A stretch of 64,000 nucleotides of DNA from Pseudomonas sp. TH15 (GTDB lineage: Bacteria > Pseudomonadota > Gammaproteobacteria > Pseudomonadales > Pseudomonadaceae). Under the pieces are notes generated by a model. That model worked only from the letters and a program-made list of their open reading frames with translations, ran no database searches and was not told where the DNA came from. The stretch lies in NCBI RefSeq assembly GCF_016651105.1, contig NZ_JAEKEL010000001.1:4392001-4456000 (forward strand). The letters are read 5' to 3'. The translations under genes and the position numbers were made by a program. This document shows, piece by piece, positions 23,282 through 31,633 of the stretch (positions are counted from its first letter, which is position 1; each line of letters starts with the position of its first letter).

Positions 23282-24409
23282 ATGTCCGCAAACGCCAAAC
23301 AAGCCCCCGTATCGGCCGACCTCGATCTGAGTGAAACCGGAAGCACAAAGAACCCTGTTGCTCCTGCGGTTGCCGTCACCGACATCGCCGAGTATCGGCC
23401 GCATGAGGAACAGATCGTCCGTTTGGAAACCAGCTACGGGAAGCTTGTCGTTGACTGCTCAACCAGCGAGGGGCTGGCAAACGCCAAGGAAGTGCGGGTC
23501 GACATCCGCGATGTGCGTTACGCCTTGGCTAACACCACGAAGACTGCGCTCGTTCCTTATCAGCAGAAAGTCAAAGAAGCCCAGGCTCGTGTCAACCAGG
23601 TAAAGGAATTTGGCGAGGCGCTGAAAGATCGAGTTCTCGCGATTGAAGCGCCTGTCGATGAAGCCATCAAGGCCGAAGAAAAGCGCGTAGCGGACGCCAA
23701 GGCCGAACGCGAGCGCATCGAAGCTGAGCGTGTCGAAGCCATCCGAGCAAAAATTACCCGATTCAGTTCGGTCGCTGCTGCATACGCAAGCCGAAGCGCT
23801 GCCGATGTTGCAAATGTCCTGCTGAACGTCAAAGAGTCGGTAATCCTGCCAGAGGAGTACGCCGAGTTTGAAGCTGAAGGCACCATCGCTCGGGACAACG
23901 CAATTGAGCAGCTCGAAACCCTGCACAGATCTGCCGTCGAGCGCGAAGAGGCTGCCGCCAAGCTGGCAGCCCAGCAGAAAGAGCTCGACGAATTGCGCGA
24001 GAAGCAACGCATCGCCGATGAATACGCAGAGAAGGAACGCCAACGGGTCGCAGCAGAAGATCGCCAGCGCATTGCAGATCAGCAGGCAGAACTCAACCGG
24101 CAGCGCGAACAACTGCAGCGTGATCAAGACGCTCAGCGTTTGAAGGACGAGCAGAACCAGCGTGACCAAGAAGAACTGGCCCGCCTGCGCGCCCAAGCTG
24201 CCGCACCGGCACCGATCATTGCAGCGGTAGCGCCGCTGATCGAAGAGAAAGTCGAGGTCGCACCTATCAACACTCCGGCGATCGCAGCTGAATTCGACGA
24301 CGTGACCACCACCGCGCCTGCGGTTGAAGACATCGTCGAGGTCGTCGCACTGGGCTTCGACGTAAGCGTCGACACCGCTCGCGCCTGGCTTCGTGCAATT
24401 CGCTTCTAA
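23282..24409 (+). CDS. Coiled-coil phage protein upstream of recT (DUF1351-like)
   Basis: 375 residues. An N-terminal segment (about 35-110) of mixed structure is followed by a very long charged coiled coil (about 110-310; AEKERQRVAAEDRQRIADQQ is typical) and a short C-terminal helical domain ending WLRAIRF. The layout and place directly before recT match DUF1351-type proteins that accompany RecT/YqaJ modules. Presumed to assist recombination or replication; inferred from position. Confidence 0.65.
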   Translation: MSANAKQAPVSADLDLSETGSTKNPVAPAVAVTDIAEYRPHEEQIVRLETSYGKLVVDCSTSEGLANAKEVRVDIRDVRYALANTTKTALVPYQQKVKEAQARVNQVKEFGEALKDRVLAIEAPVDEAIKAEEKRVADAKAERERIEAERVEAIRAKITRFSSVAAAYASRSAADVANVLLNVKESVILPEEYAEFEAEGTIARDNAIEQLETLHRSAVEREEAAAKLAAQQKELDELREKQRIADEYAEKERQRVAAEDRQRIADQQAELNRQREQLQRDQDAQRLKDEQNQRDQEELARLRAQAAAPAPIIAAVAPLIEEKVEVAPINTPAIAAEFDDVTTTAPAVEDIVEVVALGFDVSVDTARAWLRAIRF

Positions 24410-24432
24410 ACCCTCCCTTCCCCTCTAAAGGT

Positions 24433-24449
24433 CGACGAACACATCGTCG
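24433..24449 (+). promoter_or_regulatory. Hairpin before recT
   Basis: CGACGA (24433-24438) / TCGTCG (24444-24449) with a 5-base loop. A pyrimidine tract (CCCTCCCTTCCCCTC, 24412-24426) precedes it and AAGGAG follows, the same order of parts as at 32161-32214. Confidence 0.5.
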
Positions 24450-24464
24450 GCCAAGGAGAGCGCA

Positions 24465-25454
24465 ATGAATGACTCAGACACTCAAACAGCGACGGGCCTT
24501 GCCACTTACCAAGACCCGTCCCACAACGCGGCAGCACTCATTCTCGACCCGGGCACCATGAAGTCGATGAGCGACCTCGCCTTGATGATGTCGAAGGGCG
24601 TGACAACTGTGCCCAAGCATTTGAAGGGCAATCAAGCTGACTGCATGGCGGTCGTCCTGCAAGCAATGCAGTGGCAGATGAACCCGTTTGCGGTTGCTCA
24701 AAAGACCTTCATCGTGAACGGTGGTGCACTCAGCTATGAGGCGCAGCTCGTCAACGCAGTGATCACCGCCAAGGCACCTGTCAAAGGACGTTTGAACTTC
24801 GAGTGGTTCGGCAATTGGGAAAACGTCATCGGAAAGATGCGCGAAGTGACCAGCCGAACCAAGAAGGACGAGGACACCGGCGAGTTCAAGAAATACCGCG
24901 TTCCGGGGTGGAGCTTCGACGACGAGAAAGGACTCGGTATCAAGGTTTGGGCAACGTTCAAAGGCGAAGAGGAGCCGCGCACTTTGGAGCTTCTGCTCAC
25001 TCAAGTTCGCACTCGCAACTCGACACTTTGGGCGGAGGATCCGAAGCAGCAAATCGCCTACCTGGTGACGAAAAAATGGGCGAGGCTCTTCTGCCCGGAC
25101 GTCATCCTTGGCGTCTACACGCCTGACGAGTTCGAAGACTCCTACGGTGGCGAAATCGATATAACTCCTGCGAAGCACGCCTCAAACACCGCTGCCGCCG
25201 CCGAGGTGTCTTTCGGCCCGAAATCCCCATCACCGGAAATCGACGGAGTATTCGCTGACCTGCTGGTCGTCGCGAAGCGACAGGACATCGATGCTTATGC
25301 GGCGGCGTGGGCAGGTCTCAAGCCTAAGCAGCGCGCAGCGATCGGCTTGGAGTGTCACGAAGCACTCAAGAGCATGGCGGCAACCGTTGATGCTGACTTC
25401 ACCGATATGACTGGCACGGACAAAGACCTGTCCCAGGTCGAGGAAGCGGCGTAG
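24465..25454 (+). CDS. recT: RecT-family single-strand annealing protein
   Basis: 329 residues. It pairs complementary single strands during phage recombination, working with the exonuclease encoded next. Seen: DLALMMSKGVTTVPKHLKGN and DCMAVVLQAMQWQMNPFAVA, VNGGALSYEAQLVNAVITAK, then LELLLTQVRTRNSTLWAEDP and QQIAYLVTKKWARLFCPDVI, the pattern of RecT/Bet-like annealing proteins. The C-terminal 90 residues are variable. Its stop overlaps the exonuclease GTG start by one base. Confidence 0.88.
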   Translation: MNDSDTQTATGLATYQDPSHNAAALILDPGTMKSMSDLALMMSKGVTTVPKHLKGNQADCMAVVLQAMQWQMNPFAVAQKTFIVNGGALSYEAQLVNAVITAKAPVKGRLNFEWFGNWENVIGKMREVTSRTKKDEDTGEFKKYRVPGWSFDDEKGLGIKVWATFKGEEEPRTLELLLTQVRTRNSTLWAEDPKQQIAYLVTKKWARLFCPDVILGVYTPDEFEDSYGGEIDITPAKHASNTAAAAEVSFGPKSPSPEIDGVFADLLVVAKRQDIDAYAAAWAGLKPKQRAAIGLECHEALKSMAATVDADFTDMTGTDKDLSQVEEAA

Positions 25455-26116
25455 TGAGAACGGAACTGCAAGGTACTGAAAAGTGGCACTCAGACCGGTC
25501 AGGTCGAGTAACTGCCAGTCGCTTCAAAGATGTGATCGCTTGGGGGAAGCCTGACAAGAATGGGAAGCGCGAGCCGATGGGCGCGCGCACCTCCTACATG
25601 CGCGAGCTGTGCTTCGAACGACTGGCGAAGAAGTCCAAGCACAACGTCAGCAGCGCCTCCATGAAGTGGGGTCACACAGAAGAGCAAAAGGCTCAGGACG
25701 CCTACGAGATGCTGACCGGCAACATTGTCGTGCCGTCGGAATTCATCGTTCACCCGAAGTATGACTGGCTCGGCTGCTCGCCAGACGGCCTGATCAACGA
25801 CGACGGCGGCACCGAATCAAAGTGCCCTTTCAACGAGGCTATCCACGTCAGGACTTGGCTGGAGGGCATGCCCGAGGAACACATGCCGCAGATTCAGGGC
25901 TGCATGTTCGTGACAGGCCGGCAATGGTGGGACTTTCTGTCCTTCGATTCCCGCCAAGACGAGGAGTGTCAGCTCTACATCGAAACGATTTACCGCGACG
26001 AAGACTACATCGCCAACCTGCACAGAGAGCTCGTCCAATTCAACTTGGAGCTGAACCGCATGGTTGATGAAGTCGCGGACAAAGCACGGGCACAAGCCCA
26101 TAGATTAGGAGCTTGA
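25454..26116 (+). CDS. YqaJ/lambda-type alkaline exonuclease
   Basis: 220 residues from GTG 25454, overlapping the recT stop (TAGTG). It would resect double-stranded ends to give the 3-prime tails used by RecT. The PD-(D/E)XK core is visible: E in MKWGHTEEQKAQDAYEM, D in GCSPDGLIND, E and K in GTESKCPF, and Q in QIQGCMFVTGRQWWDF. The C-terminus is helical. Together with RecT and NinB this forms a complete phage recombination set. Confidence 0.88.
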   Translation: MRTELQGTEKWHSDRSGRVTASRFKDVIAWGKPDKNGKREPMGARTSYMRELCFERLAKKSKHNVSSASMKWGHTEEQKAQDAYEMLTGNIVVPSEFIVHPKYDWLGCSPDGLINDDGGTESKCPFNEAIHVRTWLEGMPEEHMPQIQGCMFVTGRQWWDFLSFDSRQDEECQLYIETIYRDEDYIANLHRELVQFNLELNRMVDEVADKARAQAHRLGA

Positions 26117-26118
26117 GC

Positions 26119-26361
26119 ATGATCAGCCTCAACCTCAATGCAGTTCGAACGAAACAAGCTGAGTCTGACCGAATTGCGGCGGCGACGACTGACTTCTGGA
26201 GTCGGCCCGGCAGCACCTTCAAGGAGCTGCCGCCGGCTCGAATGAAGCCAAGGCCTGCGCGGCGGGACTGGGTAGACCCTGAAACGGTCCTCAAGCGGCG
26301 GCCGAAGCCGATATCGGCCGCTGACCGCAAGGCTCTGCGCAAAATGGCGGACTCGGTATGA
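26119..26361 (+). CDS. Hypothetical early protein
   Basis: 80 residues from ATG 26119, seven bases after AGGAG; a TTG two codons earlier is too near that site. Basic and Pro/Arg-rich (ARMKPRPARRDWVDPETVLK; RRPKPISAADRKALRKMADS). Unknown role. Overlaps the next start. Confidence 0.68.
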   Translation: MISLNLNAVRTKQAESDRIAAATTDFWSRPGSTFKELPPARMKPRPARRDWVDPETVLKRRPKPISAADRKALRKMADSV

Positions 26362-26822
26362 AGTCGAAACGCAAACCCAACAACGGTTTCGCCCGGGCTG
26401 AACGCAGTTGCCGGGCGCTGCTGCGTACCAACCACGTCGCGGTGGTGAACATCGACCCAAGCGGCTCCCAGATCATGGTGAACTGGAAGAACTGCCGTCA
26501 GATCCGCAGTTTGGCGATCGCTAATGCGATCTTCGACTTCTCATACCGCTGGACGATTTACATCGGCGCCATGTGTCGCGACGAGCGCGGCGCCGAGTAC
26601 ATCAAGTCGGTGGAGATCTCGCCCGAAGGCATCTACAAGGTTGAGCACCTCACCGATGCGATCGAGCATTACTACCTGGAGCTGCGCAACAGCGCGAACC
26701 CCACCCATCTGATCGCATCAGGCTGGATCGCTATTCCGGATGAAATTTCGATTGACGAAGCCCAAGCCGCGAAGCTGTTCTACGCCGCCGGCGCCTGGCA
26801 TCAGGTGAAGGTCGCAGCGTGA
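26358..26822 (+). CDS. Hypothetical phage protein
   Basis: 154 residues with a basic N-terminus (MKSKRKPNNGFARAERSCRA) and an alpha/beta body (AIFDFSYRWTIYIGAMCRDE; GIYKVEHLTDAIEHYYLELR). I have seen this type repeatedly in Pseudomonas phage early arms but know no function. Confidence 0.7.
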   Translation: MKSKRKPNNGFARAERSCRALLRTNHVAVVNIDPSGSQIMVNWKNCRQIRSLAIANAIFDFSYRWTIYIGAMCRDERGAEYIKSVEISPEGIYKVEHLTDAIEHYYLELRNSANPTHLIASGWIAIPDEISIDEAQAAKLFYAAGAWHQVKVAA

Positions 26823-26897
26823 GACGTTTTCGCACCCAACAACGCAAACGACAGACCTGGTTGGACTTGCCGGCCAGCGGAATTGAAGAGGTAGGCC

Positions 26898-27284
26898 ATG
26901 GCCGAGGTAAAGGAACTGACGGAGGAAGCCAAGAAGCAGCGCAGGAAGCGCGAGAAAGCGGCAGCAAAGGACGCTGCATTGGGCGTGGAGAAGTTTACGG
27001 TTGAAGTTGCCGGCGTGTTCAAGCCAGACCTCAAGCGGGTTATGGCCGCCCACGGATTCAACAACCAGCAGGAGATCCATCAGAACCTGCTGCGCAACCT
27101 GATCGCCGCCGACTTCGAAACCCAGGCCCAGATGCTCAAATGTGTCACGACACCTTTTGTTGTTACTGAAAAGGTGTCGCGAGAGTTTTACGCGAAGAGC
27201 ATGGTCGAACTGGCGCGCGAAGCTGGCGATGAAGTTATAAGCCCTTCCGATTTGCCTCGCTGCACCATTCGTACAGATCTTTGA
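26898..27284 (+). CDS. Hypothetical early protein
   Basis: 128 residues with a highly charged N-terminal helix (ELTEEAKKQRRKREKAAAKD), then a compact part (VAGVFKPDLKRVMAAHGFNN; EIHQNLLRNLIAADFETQAQ). Its last 50 bases overlap, tail to tail, with the minus-strand gene at 27235; the final residues (SDLPRCTIRTDL) may have been replaced when that gene was inserted. Confidence 0.7.
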   Translation: MAEVKELTEEAKKQRRKREKAAAKDAALGVEKFTVEVAGVFKPDLKRVMAAHGFNNQQEIHQNLLRNLIAADFETQAQMLKCVTTPFVVTEKVSREFYAKSMVELAREAGDEVISPSDLPRCTIRTDL

Positions 27285-27569
27285 CCAGTTGAGATAATTC
27301 GATTTTGTCAGTTATCCCGAAACCCTCTGCCTTTACCTCTAGCCCCCCTTTGTCGGTCGGAACTGACAAGTGGCTATAGTCCATCAGACGCTTTAACTGG
27401 TCGACCCAGCCTGCCGCTTGGGCGTCGAGCTGAGTGATGTCAATACTACTCACCGCTTCACTGCACTCGACCAATGCCCGAAAGATGTCATACGCCTCGC
27501 TGTTGGGGTGAGGAGGCAACAAGATGTCAATTGCCGTTGAAAAACACTGAGCCGCTCTAAAAAAGACAT
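27235..27569 (-). CDS. Cargo gene of unknown function, frameshifted near its start
   Basis: The uninterrupted part encodes PPHPNSEAYDIFRALVECSE and on to SEANRKGL, about 95 residues, but has only TTG starts. An ATG at 27569 with GGAGG four bases upstream reads MSF in another frame. Adding one T to the run of six joins it as MSFFRAAQCFSTAIDILLPP, a continuous plausible protein of about 111 residues. It is helical with no membrane segment. Minus strand in a plus-strand operon and more AT-rich than its neighbours: likely accessory. Confidence 0.6.
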
Positions 27570-27666
27570 AAAGCCTCCATTGCTAAATTCGAGGCGCTAT
27601 CAAACCTTATCTATATACAAATTGCCACCACCGGTCGCGGAGGGCGGCGCCTGACTGGAGAAATCC

Positions 27667-28068
27667 ATGAGCTACAACTGCGCATATGTCCGGCAGCACT
27701 ACCAGGTGTCCGCCGAGATTGGCCGACGCGTCATCGCCTACGGAAAGCCCGGAGTCATCCTTGCGGATCGCGGCCACTATATCGGCGTGGTGCTGGACGA
27801 AGATCCGAAGAAGCGGATCAGCAACTACCACCCAACCCACGAAATGCAATACGGCGAAATGGCTGAGACGCTACCGCTAAAAGAGTGGCTGGTGCTGCCG
27901 TTCAAGCACGATTGGGACGATCTCGACTGGAACCGCGAGGCCCGCGAAGATCTGGTCAGGGTGTGGGCGGCCACTCGAAGTCAGGCCAAATACAAGGCCT
28001 ACGAGCAGCTTCAGGATTATTGCCACAGCATCAAGGCGATGTTGCACTTCAAGGTCCGGCGCGCCTGA
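27667..28068 (+). CDS. Hypothetical phage protein
   Basis: 133 residues with GGAGAAATCC before the ATG. Opens MSYNCAYVRQHYQVSAEIGR, then GKPGVILADRGHYIGVVLDE and WDDLDWNREAREDLVRVWAA. Compact alpha/beta, soluble. Familiar from Pseudomonas prophages, function unknown. Confidence 0.75.
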   Translation: MSYNCAYVRQHYQVSAEIGRRVIAYGKPGVILADRGHYIGVVLDEDPKKRISNYHPTHEMQYGEMAETLPLKEWLVLPFKHDWDDLDWNREAREDLVRVWAATRSQAKYKAYEQLQDYCHSIKAMLHFKVRRA

Positions 28069-28091
28069 TCAGCCCTCACCTGTGGCACTGA

Positions 28092-28349
28092 TCACTCAGG
28101 CGAGATGGTTAGCACCGCATTGTGGTTTGAATCAACGACCATGGCTCGACCGCTATCTGTTTCCGTGATGTCACCAATGTATTTCGCGGAAGAACCCGCG
28201 GTGTATACCTCGTCACCATCGATCCGATACAAAAGCTCGCCAGTGCTACTTCGAACAAACTCGTCTTCATCGATACGACCAATCAAAGGCGCGGCCGGCC
28301 CTCGACCCGAATAGACGTTGTAGCGGCCCTTCGTAAAATCAGTAGCCAT
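28092..28349 (-). CDS. Hypothetical small beta-rich cargo protein
   Basis: 85 residues from ATG 28349 (MATDFTKGRYNVYSGRGPAA), 5 bases after AAGGAGAA. Almost all beta-strand and turns (GRIDEDEFVRSSTGELLYRI; AKYIGDITETDSGRAMVVDS), giving the look of two or three short repeated hairpins. Minus strand between two plus-strand genes; probable accessory gene. Confidence 0.65.
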   Translation of the reverse strand: MATDFTKGRYNVYSGRGPAAPLIGRIDEDEFVRSSTGELLYRIDGDEVYTAGSSAKYIGDITETDSGRAMVVDSNHNAVLTISPE

Positions 28350-28414
28350 CTGCTTCTCCTTCCGGCTCGATGCCGGGCTGAACACAAATACCCCACTTCT
28401 ACGAATCACGCCAG

Positions 28415-28433
28415 CCGGCGAGGATCCCCTATG
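28415..28433 (+). repeat. 19-bp direct repeat, copy 1 (leader and start codon)
   Basis: CCGGCGAGGATCCCCTATG is identical to 29165-29183. Each copy ends in the ATG of a plus-strand ORF (a truncated methyltransferase-like ORF here, the DUF2786 gene there). Confidence 0.75.
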
Positions 28434-28523
28434 CCCCATATCACCTCCAGCTCTGTGTGCAGCGGCATCGGGCTTGCCTTCGAGCGCGAGTCGATGCGCG
28501 TCTGTAATGGTGGAAATTCTTAA
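28431..28523 (+). pseudogene. Truncated methyltransferase-like ORF (remnant)
   Basis: 30 codons: MPHITSSSVCSGIGLAFERE and then SMRVCNGGNS. The phrase V-C-S-G-I-G-L-A resembles motif I (F-S-G-x-G) at the start of C5 cytosine methyltransferases, and the ORF has a proper leader shared with the DUF2786 gene. It stops abruptly 21 bases before the end of the minus-strand gene at 28544. The simplest reading is a methyltransferase gene whose body was lost when that minus-strand gene arrived. The fragment is too short to be sure. Confidence 0.5.
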
Positions 28524-28543
28524 TTCACCAAAAAAACCAACCT

Positions 28544-29131
28544 CTACGAATTCAATTCGGCTATGGCCACTTCACATAGCAGAATTTGGTGCTGTGTTGT
28601 GCTGATACATGCCCTAGCAAGGCCAAACCTGTAATGAAGGGCGAACACAGTAGTCCCCCTGTGTTCAATGAGTTTCTTATCCAGCAGTTCTATCGATCTG
28701 CGCACAGCGCAGACTGCGTTTACAACGACCGGATCAGGAATGGCTAACAGATCAATTCGGTCGAACATTGAAAGGATTTTTTCGATATCGGCCCGCAGAT
28801 GGAGGGGATTAACACTCCCATTTTCAGTTAATGACTCTTGCTCGATGACGTTCAGCGCGTAGTTAAGAACTCCGACGATTGCGGCACATTTAGCTGAATC
28901 CTGACGCATCGCGGCTTTCTCCGCTCGTCTGCTCTGGCGGCTCGCTATAACCCAGGCGGCCCAGATCGAAACAATCGCCCCAACTGCCTGAACCCAGCTT
29001 GCCCATTCACTATTAGTTAACTCCACTTTCATCAAAGCCAGAGCTAGGACGAAAGCGGCAGATAAACATAAAACAATGTTCGGAACCGATAGTAACGGTT
29101 GAAACAAACTCTTCCCGTAATCATTAAGCAT
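28544..29131 (-). CDS. Membrane-anchored cargo protein of unknown function
   Basis: 195 residues from ATG 29131 (MLNDYGKSLFQPLLSVPNIV), preceded by GGGAG. Two N-terminal membrane segments (about 16-36 and 47-65) precede a basic stretch (ASRQSRRAEKAAMRQDSAKC) and a helical cytoplasmic domain of about 120 residues. The plan resembles small membrane-tethered proteins of phage exclusion or of signalling type, but no family is recognised. AT-rich, minus strand, and enclosed by a 19-bp direct repeat (28415 and 29165). Confidence 0.68.
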   Translation of the reverse strand: MLNDYGKSLFQPLLSVPNIVLCLSAAFVLALALMKVELTNSEWASWVQAVGAIVSIWAAWVIASRQSRRAEKAAMRQDSAKCAAIVGVLNYALNVIEQESLTENGSVNPLHLRADIEKILSMFDRIDLLAIPDPVVVNAVCAVRRSIELLDKKLIEHRGTTVFALHYRFGLARACISTTQHQILLCEVAIAELNS

Positions 29132-29164
29132 CGCGATCTCCCTTTCCCTATCCGCCAAATATAC

Positions 29165-29183
29165 CCGGCGAGGATCCCCTATG
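29165..29183 (+). repeat. 19-bp direct repeat, copy 2
   Basis: Identical to 28415-28433; ends in the ATG of the DUF2786 gene. The two copies enclose the truncated ORF and the minus-strand membrane gene. Confidence 0.75.
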
Positions 29184-29957
29184 TCCGCACAACAGATCGA
29201 CGAAAAGAAACTCGAGCGCGCGATCCGCAAGATCAAGCACTGCCTTGCACTGGCCCAGAGCGCCAACGAGAACGAGGCGGCGACGGCGCTTCGGCAAGCG
29301 CAGGCACTGATGCGCGAGTACCGGCTGACCGAAATGGATGTGAAGTTGAGCGACGTCGGTGAAGTCGAGTCGCAGTTCTCCCGAGTCGAACGCCTCCCCG
29401 CGTGGGAGCGGAGCCTGAGCGGGGCTGTCGCTCATGTGTTCGGATGCACGTCGCTGTACGGTCGGAAGTACTGCAAGGAAAAGGATCGAATCATCGCCCG
29501 CGTGTCATTCGTAGGGGTGACGCCTGCCCAGCACATCGCGCTGTATGCGTTCGAGGCGCTGCTGACAAAGCTGAAATTTGCTCGCAAGCAATACGTCGCT
29601 TCGGTGCGTGCAGGCGTGCACCGCAGCTCGTACTCAGCCGAAACAGCAGGCGACCACTTCGCCTTGGCTTGGGTTAACGAGGTTTACGAAAAGCTGAGCG
29701 CCCTTGTCCCGAAAGGCGAAGACGATACCGCGCCAGCAAGTGAGGGTCGCGAGATCATCGCAGTTGAAGCGCAAGACAAGGCACTGATCACCGAGTACCT
29801 CGCAAACAAAGGCGTGGGGAAAGCTCGAAAATCGCGTGATGTCGATATCGACCTGAATGCGCAAATCGCCGGAATGCTCGCCGGGCGTAGGGTGGACCTG
29901 CACGCCGGCATCGCGCGCGGCGGCGAGGACACTCTCGCCCTATCCGCAACCGCCTGA
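29181..29957 (+). CDS. DUF2786-domain phage protein
   Basis: 258 residues. The N-terminal 40 residues (LERAIRKIKHCLALAQSANE; AATALRQAQALMREYRLTEM) are the DUF2786 signature (K-I-x-x-L-L-x-L-A-x-S-x-N-x-x-E-A-x-x-A-x-x-x-A-x-x-L-M), followed by a domain with VAHVFGCTSLYGRKYCKEKD and YAFEALLTKLKFARKQYVAS. Presumed DNA- or RNA-associated. It lies immediately before the cytosine methyltransferase gene. Confidence 0.82.
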   Translation: MSAQQIDEKKLERAIRKIKHCLALAQSANENEAATALRQAQALMREYRLTEMDVKLSDVGEVESQFSRVERLPAWERSLSGAVAHVFGCTSLYGRKYCKEKDRIIARVSFVGVTPAQHIALYAFEALLTKLKFARKQYVASVRAGVHRSSYSAETAGDHFALAWVNEVYEKLSALVPKGEDDTAPASEGREIIAVEAQDKALITEYLANKGVGKARKSRDVDIDLNAQIAGMLAGRRVDLHAGIARGGEDTLALSATA

Positions 29958-29975
29958 CCTCTCCTGCCTGAAACA

Positions 29976-29991
29976 ACCGGCGCATGCCGGT
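29976..29991 (+). promoter_or_regulatory. Hairpin before the methyltransferase gene
   Basis: ACCGGC (29976-29981) / GCCGGT (29986-29991) with a 4-base loop, then AAGGA and ATG at 30003. Same unit as at 24433 and 32184. Confidence 0.5.
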
Positions 29992-30002
29992 AAGGATTCC
30001 GC

Positions 30003-30926
30003 ATGCTCACAGCAATTGACTTGTTTTCTGGTTTCGGTGGTTGGACGCGCGGCGGCAAGGACGCCGGGCTAAATGTGCTCTGGGCTGCGAACCACTGGCC
30101 TGAGGCGGTCGAGTGGCACACCCGCAATAACCCAGGCACCATCCACGCCTGTCAGGATCTGCACCAGGCGAACTGGGCGGATGTGCCGAAGCACGATGTG
30201 ATGCTCGCCTCGCCATGCTGCCAAGGGCACACGAAAGCTCGAGGCAAGGCTGCCGGCAACCCTCAGCACGATAACTCGCGCTCGACGGCTTGGGCGCCGG
30301 TGCAGAACGCTGAAGTCAACCGCCCGGATTTCGCAGTGATCGAGAACGTACCGGAGTTCATGGACTGGATTCTGTACCCGGCTTGGGCTGACGCGATGCA
30401 GCGTTTGGGCTACTCATTGGCGCCGCACATCGTGGACTGCGCAGATCTCGGCGTTCCACAGCACCGTGTACGCCTGTTCATGGTGTGCTCGCGCAGCAAG
30501 GCGCCGCTGCACCTGCAACTGCCCCGCTACCAGCACGTGCCCGCCAGCCAGATTATCGACTTCGACGCCGGCAAGTGGTCGCCGATCAACAAGCCTGGCC
30601 GTGCCGCGTCGACGCTGACTCGCGTGAAGAATGGCCGCGAGCGTTTCGGCGAACGGTTCGTCATGCCCTACTACGGGTCAGGCTCTGGACTCACCGGCCG
30701 CAGCCTCGACCGACCGATCGGCACCATCACCACTCTGGATCGTTGGGCCGTAGTCGACGGCGACATGATGAGGATGATCAGCGCTGACGAAGCCATGGCC
30801 GCACAGTCCTTCCCGAAGGACACGCTGCGCCCGAACAACCACAAACTGACCATGCACATGACTGGCAACGCGGTTCCGCCCCTCGCTGGCCAGCGAATCA
30901 TCGAAGCACTTAACGCCGCAGCCTGA
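30003..30926 (+). CDS. C5 cytosine DNA methyltransferase
   Basis: 307 residues. It transfers a methyl group from S-adenosylmethionine to cytosine in a target site. Motif I DLFSGFGGW (7-15), motif IV SPCCQGH (about 70-76, with the catalytic Cys after Pro), motif VI IENVPEF (about 114-120), motif VIII QHRVRLFMV (about 154-162), and motif X GNAVPP near the end are all present, so it looks active. No restriction nuclease is next to it, so it is probably an orphan enzyme that shields phage DNA from host restriction. Confidence 0.9.
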   Translation: MLTAIDLFSGFGGWTRGGKDAGLNVLWAANHWPEAVEWHTRNNPGTIHACQDLHQANWADVPKHDVMLASPCCQGHTKARGKAAGNPQHDNSRSTAWAPVQNAEVNRPDFAVIENVPEFMDWILYPAWADAMQRLGYSLAPHIVDCADLGVPQHRVRLFMVCSRSKAPLHLQLPRYQHVPASQIIDFDAGKWSPINKPGRAASTLTRVKNGRERFGERFVMPYYGSGSGLTGRSLDRPIGTITTLDRWAVVDGDMMRMISADEAMAAQSFPKDTLRPNNHKLTMHMTGNAVPPLAGQRIIEALNAAA

Positions 30927-30929
30927 CAA

Positions 30930-31160
30930 TTACTGAATATTGGCCACGTAGGTCGTAATGAGCGGAACGATCCCTCTGGCTGCATCTTGCTGAACAAATA
31001 TACGCATGAGATCTACATCGAGTTTGCGATTGAAACGCTGCAGTTGGTCAACAACTGTTCCGCTTATTCGGTAATGCCCGCAGCTGGCACACACCCTTTC
31101 TTGATAGTCCCCAGTCGAAGGGACAGCCGTTGCCGCACGACCACAGATAAAGCAGCTCAT
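30930..31160 (-). CDS. Small zinc-ribbon cargo protein
   Basis: 76 residues from ATG 31160 (MSCFICGRAATAVPSTGDYQ), with GGAG upstream. Two Cys pairs, CFICG and CASCGHYR, 18 residues apart, make a zinc ribbon; the rest is helical (TVVDQLQRFNRKLDVDLMRI). Its end is four bases from the methyltransferase stop on the other strand. Function unknown; accessory by position and strand. Confidence 0.65.
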   Translation of the reverse strand: MSCFICGRAATAVPSTGDYQERVCASCGHYRISGTVVDQLQRFNRKLDVDLMRIFVQQDAARGIVPLITTYVANIQ

Positions 31161-31246
31161 AAATTTCTCCATTGGCTGAACGCTGAACTGTAGCTGATCC
31201 CTCGCCACCCTCCACCGCCCGGGCATGCCCCGGCATAGGACGCCCC

Positions 31247-31633
31247 ATGCCCACAGAAAACAAACCGGCTGCACCAGCCACAGCGGCTGAAGAACTCGAC
31301 GCAGTGCTGCACTGGCGCGAAAAGCACGCGACTGCGATCAAAGAGCGTGACGCCCTGCAGCTGCGCCTGAATGCAGCGGATCAGACCATCGACGATCTGA
31401 AAGCACAGCTCGCAGCAGCCAACTTGACGGAAAGTCGCATGATCACCCTGTCGGGTTGCGAGTTCAGTGAACACGAACTTATCAGTACAGCCGTTCGAAT
31501 GGTGACCGGCACCAGCCGGCGCGACACGCAGCGCTGGTTAGCGATGAAGGACGCTTTCTGCTGCGGATCGGGTGTTGCGCACGCGCTCTGCCGGCGGTTC
31601 GGATTCGACCCCGACGAAACGGTTAAGCCATGA
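31247..31633 (+). CDS. Hypothetical early protein
   Basis: 128 residues (MPTENKPAAPATAAEELDAV) with a coiled coil (KERDALQLRLNAADQTIDDL) and a C-terminal helical part (GTSRRDTQRWLAMKDAFCCG). Coupled to the next ORF by ATGA. Not recognised. Confidence 0.68.
   Translation: MPTENKPAAPATAAEELDAVLHWREKHATAIKERDALQLRLNAADQTIDDLKAQLAAANLTESRMITLSGCEFSEHELISTAVRMVTGTSRRDTQRWLAMKDAFCCGSGVAHALCRRFGFDPDETVKP

Noticed and set aside
26819..27004. GTG-started ORF (about 61 codons) overlapping the 26898 gene
   Set aside because: It overlaps the next, better-supported gene by 107 bases, and its second half has shadow composition. Only its first 25 codons look protein-like.
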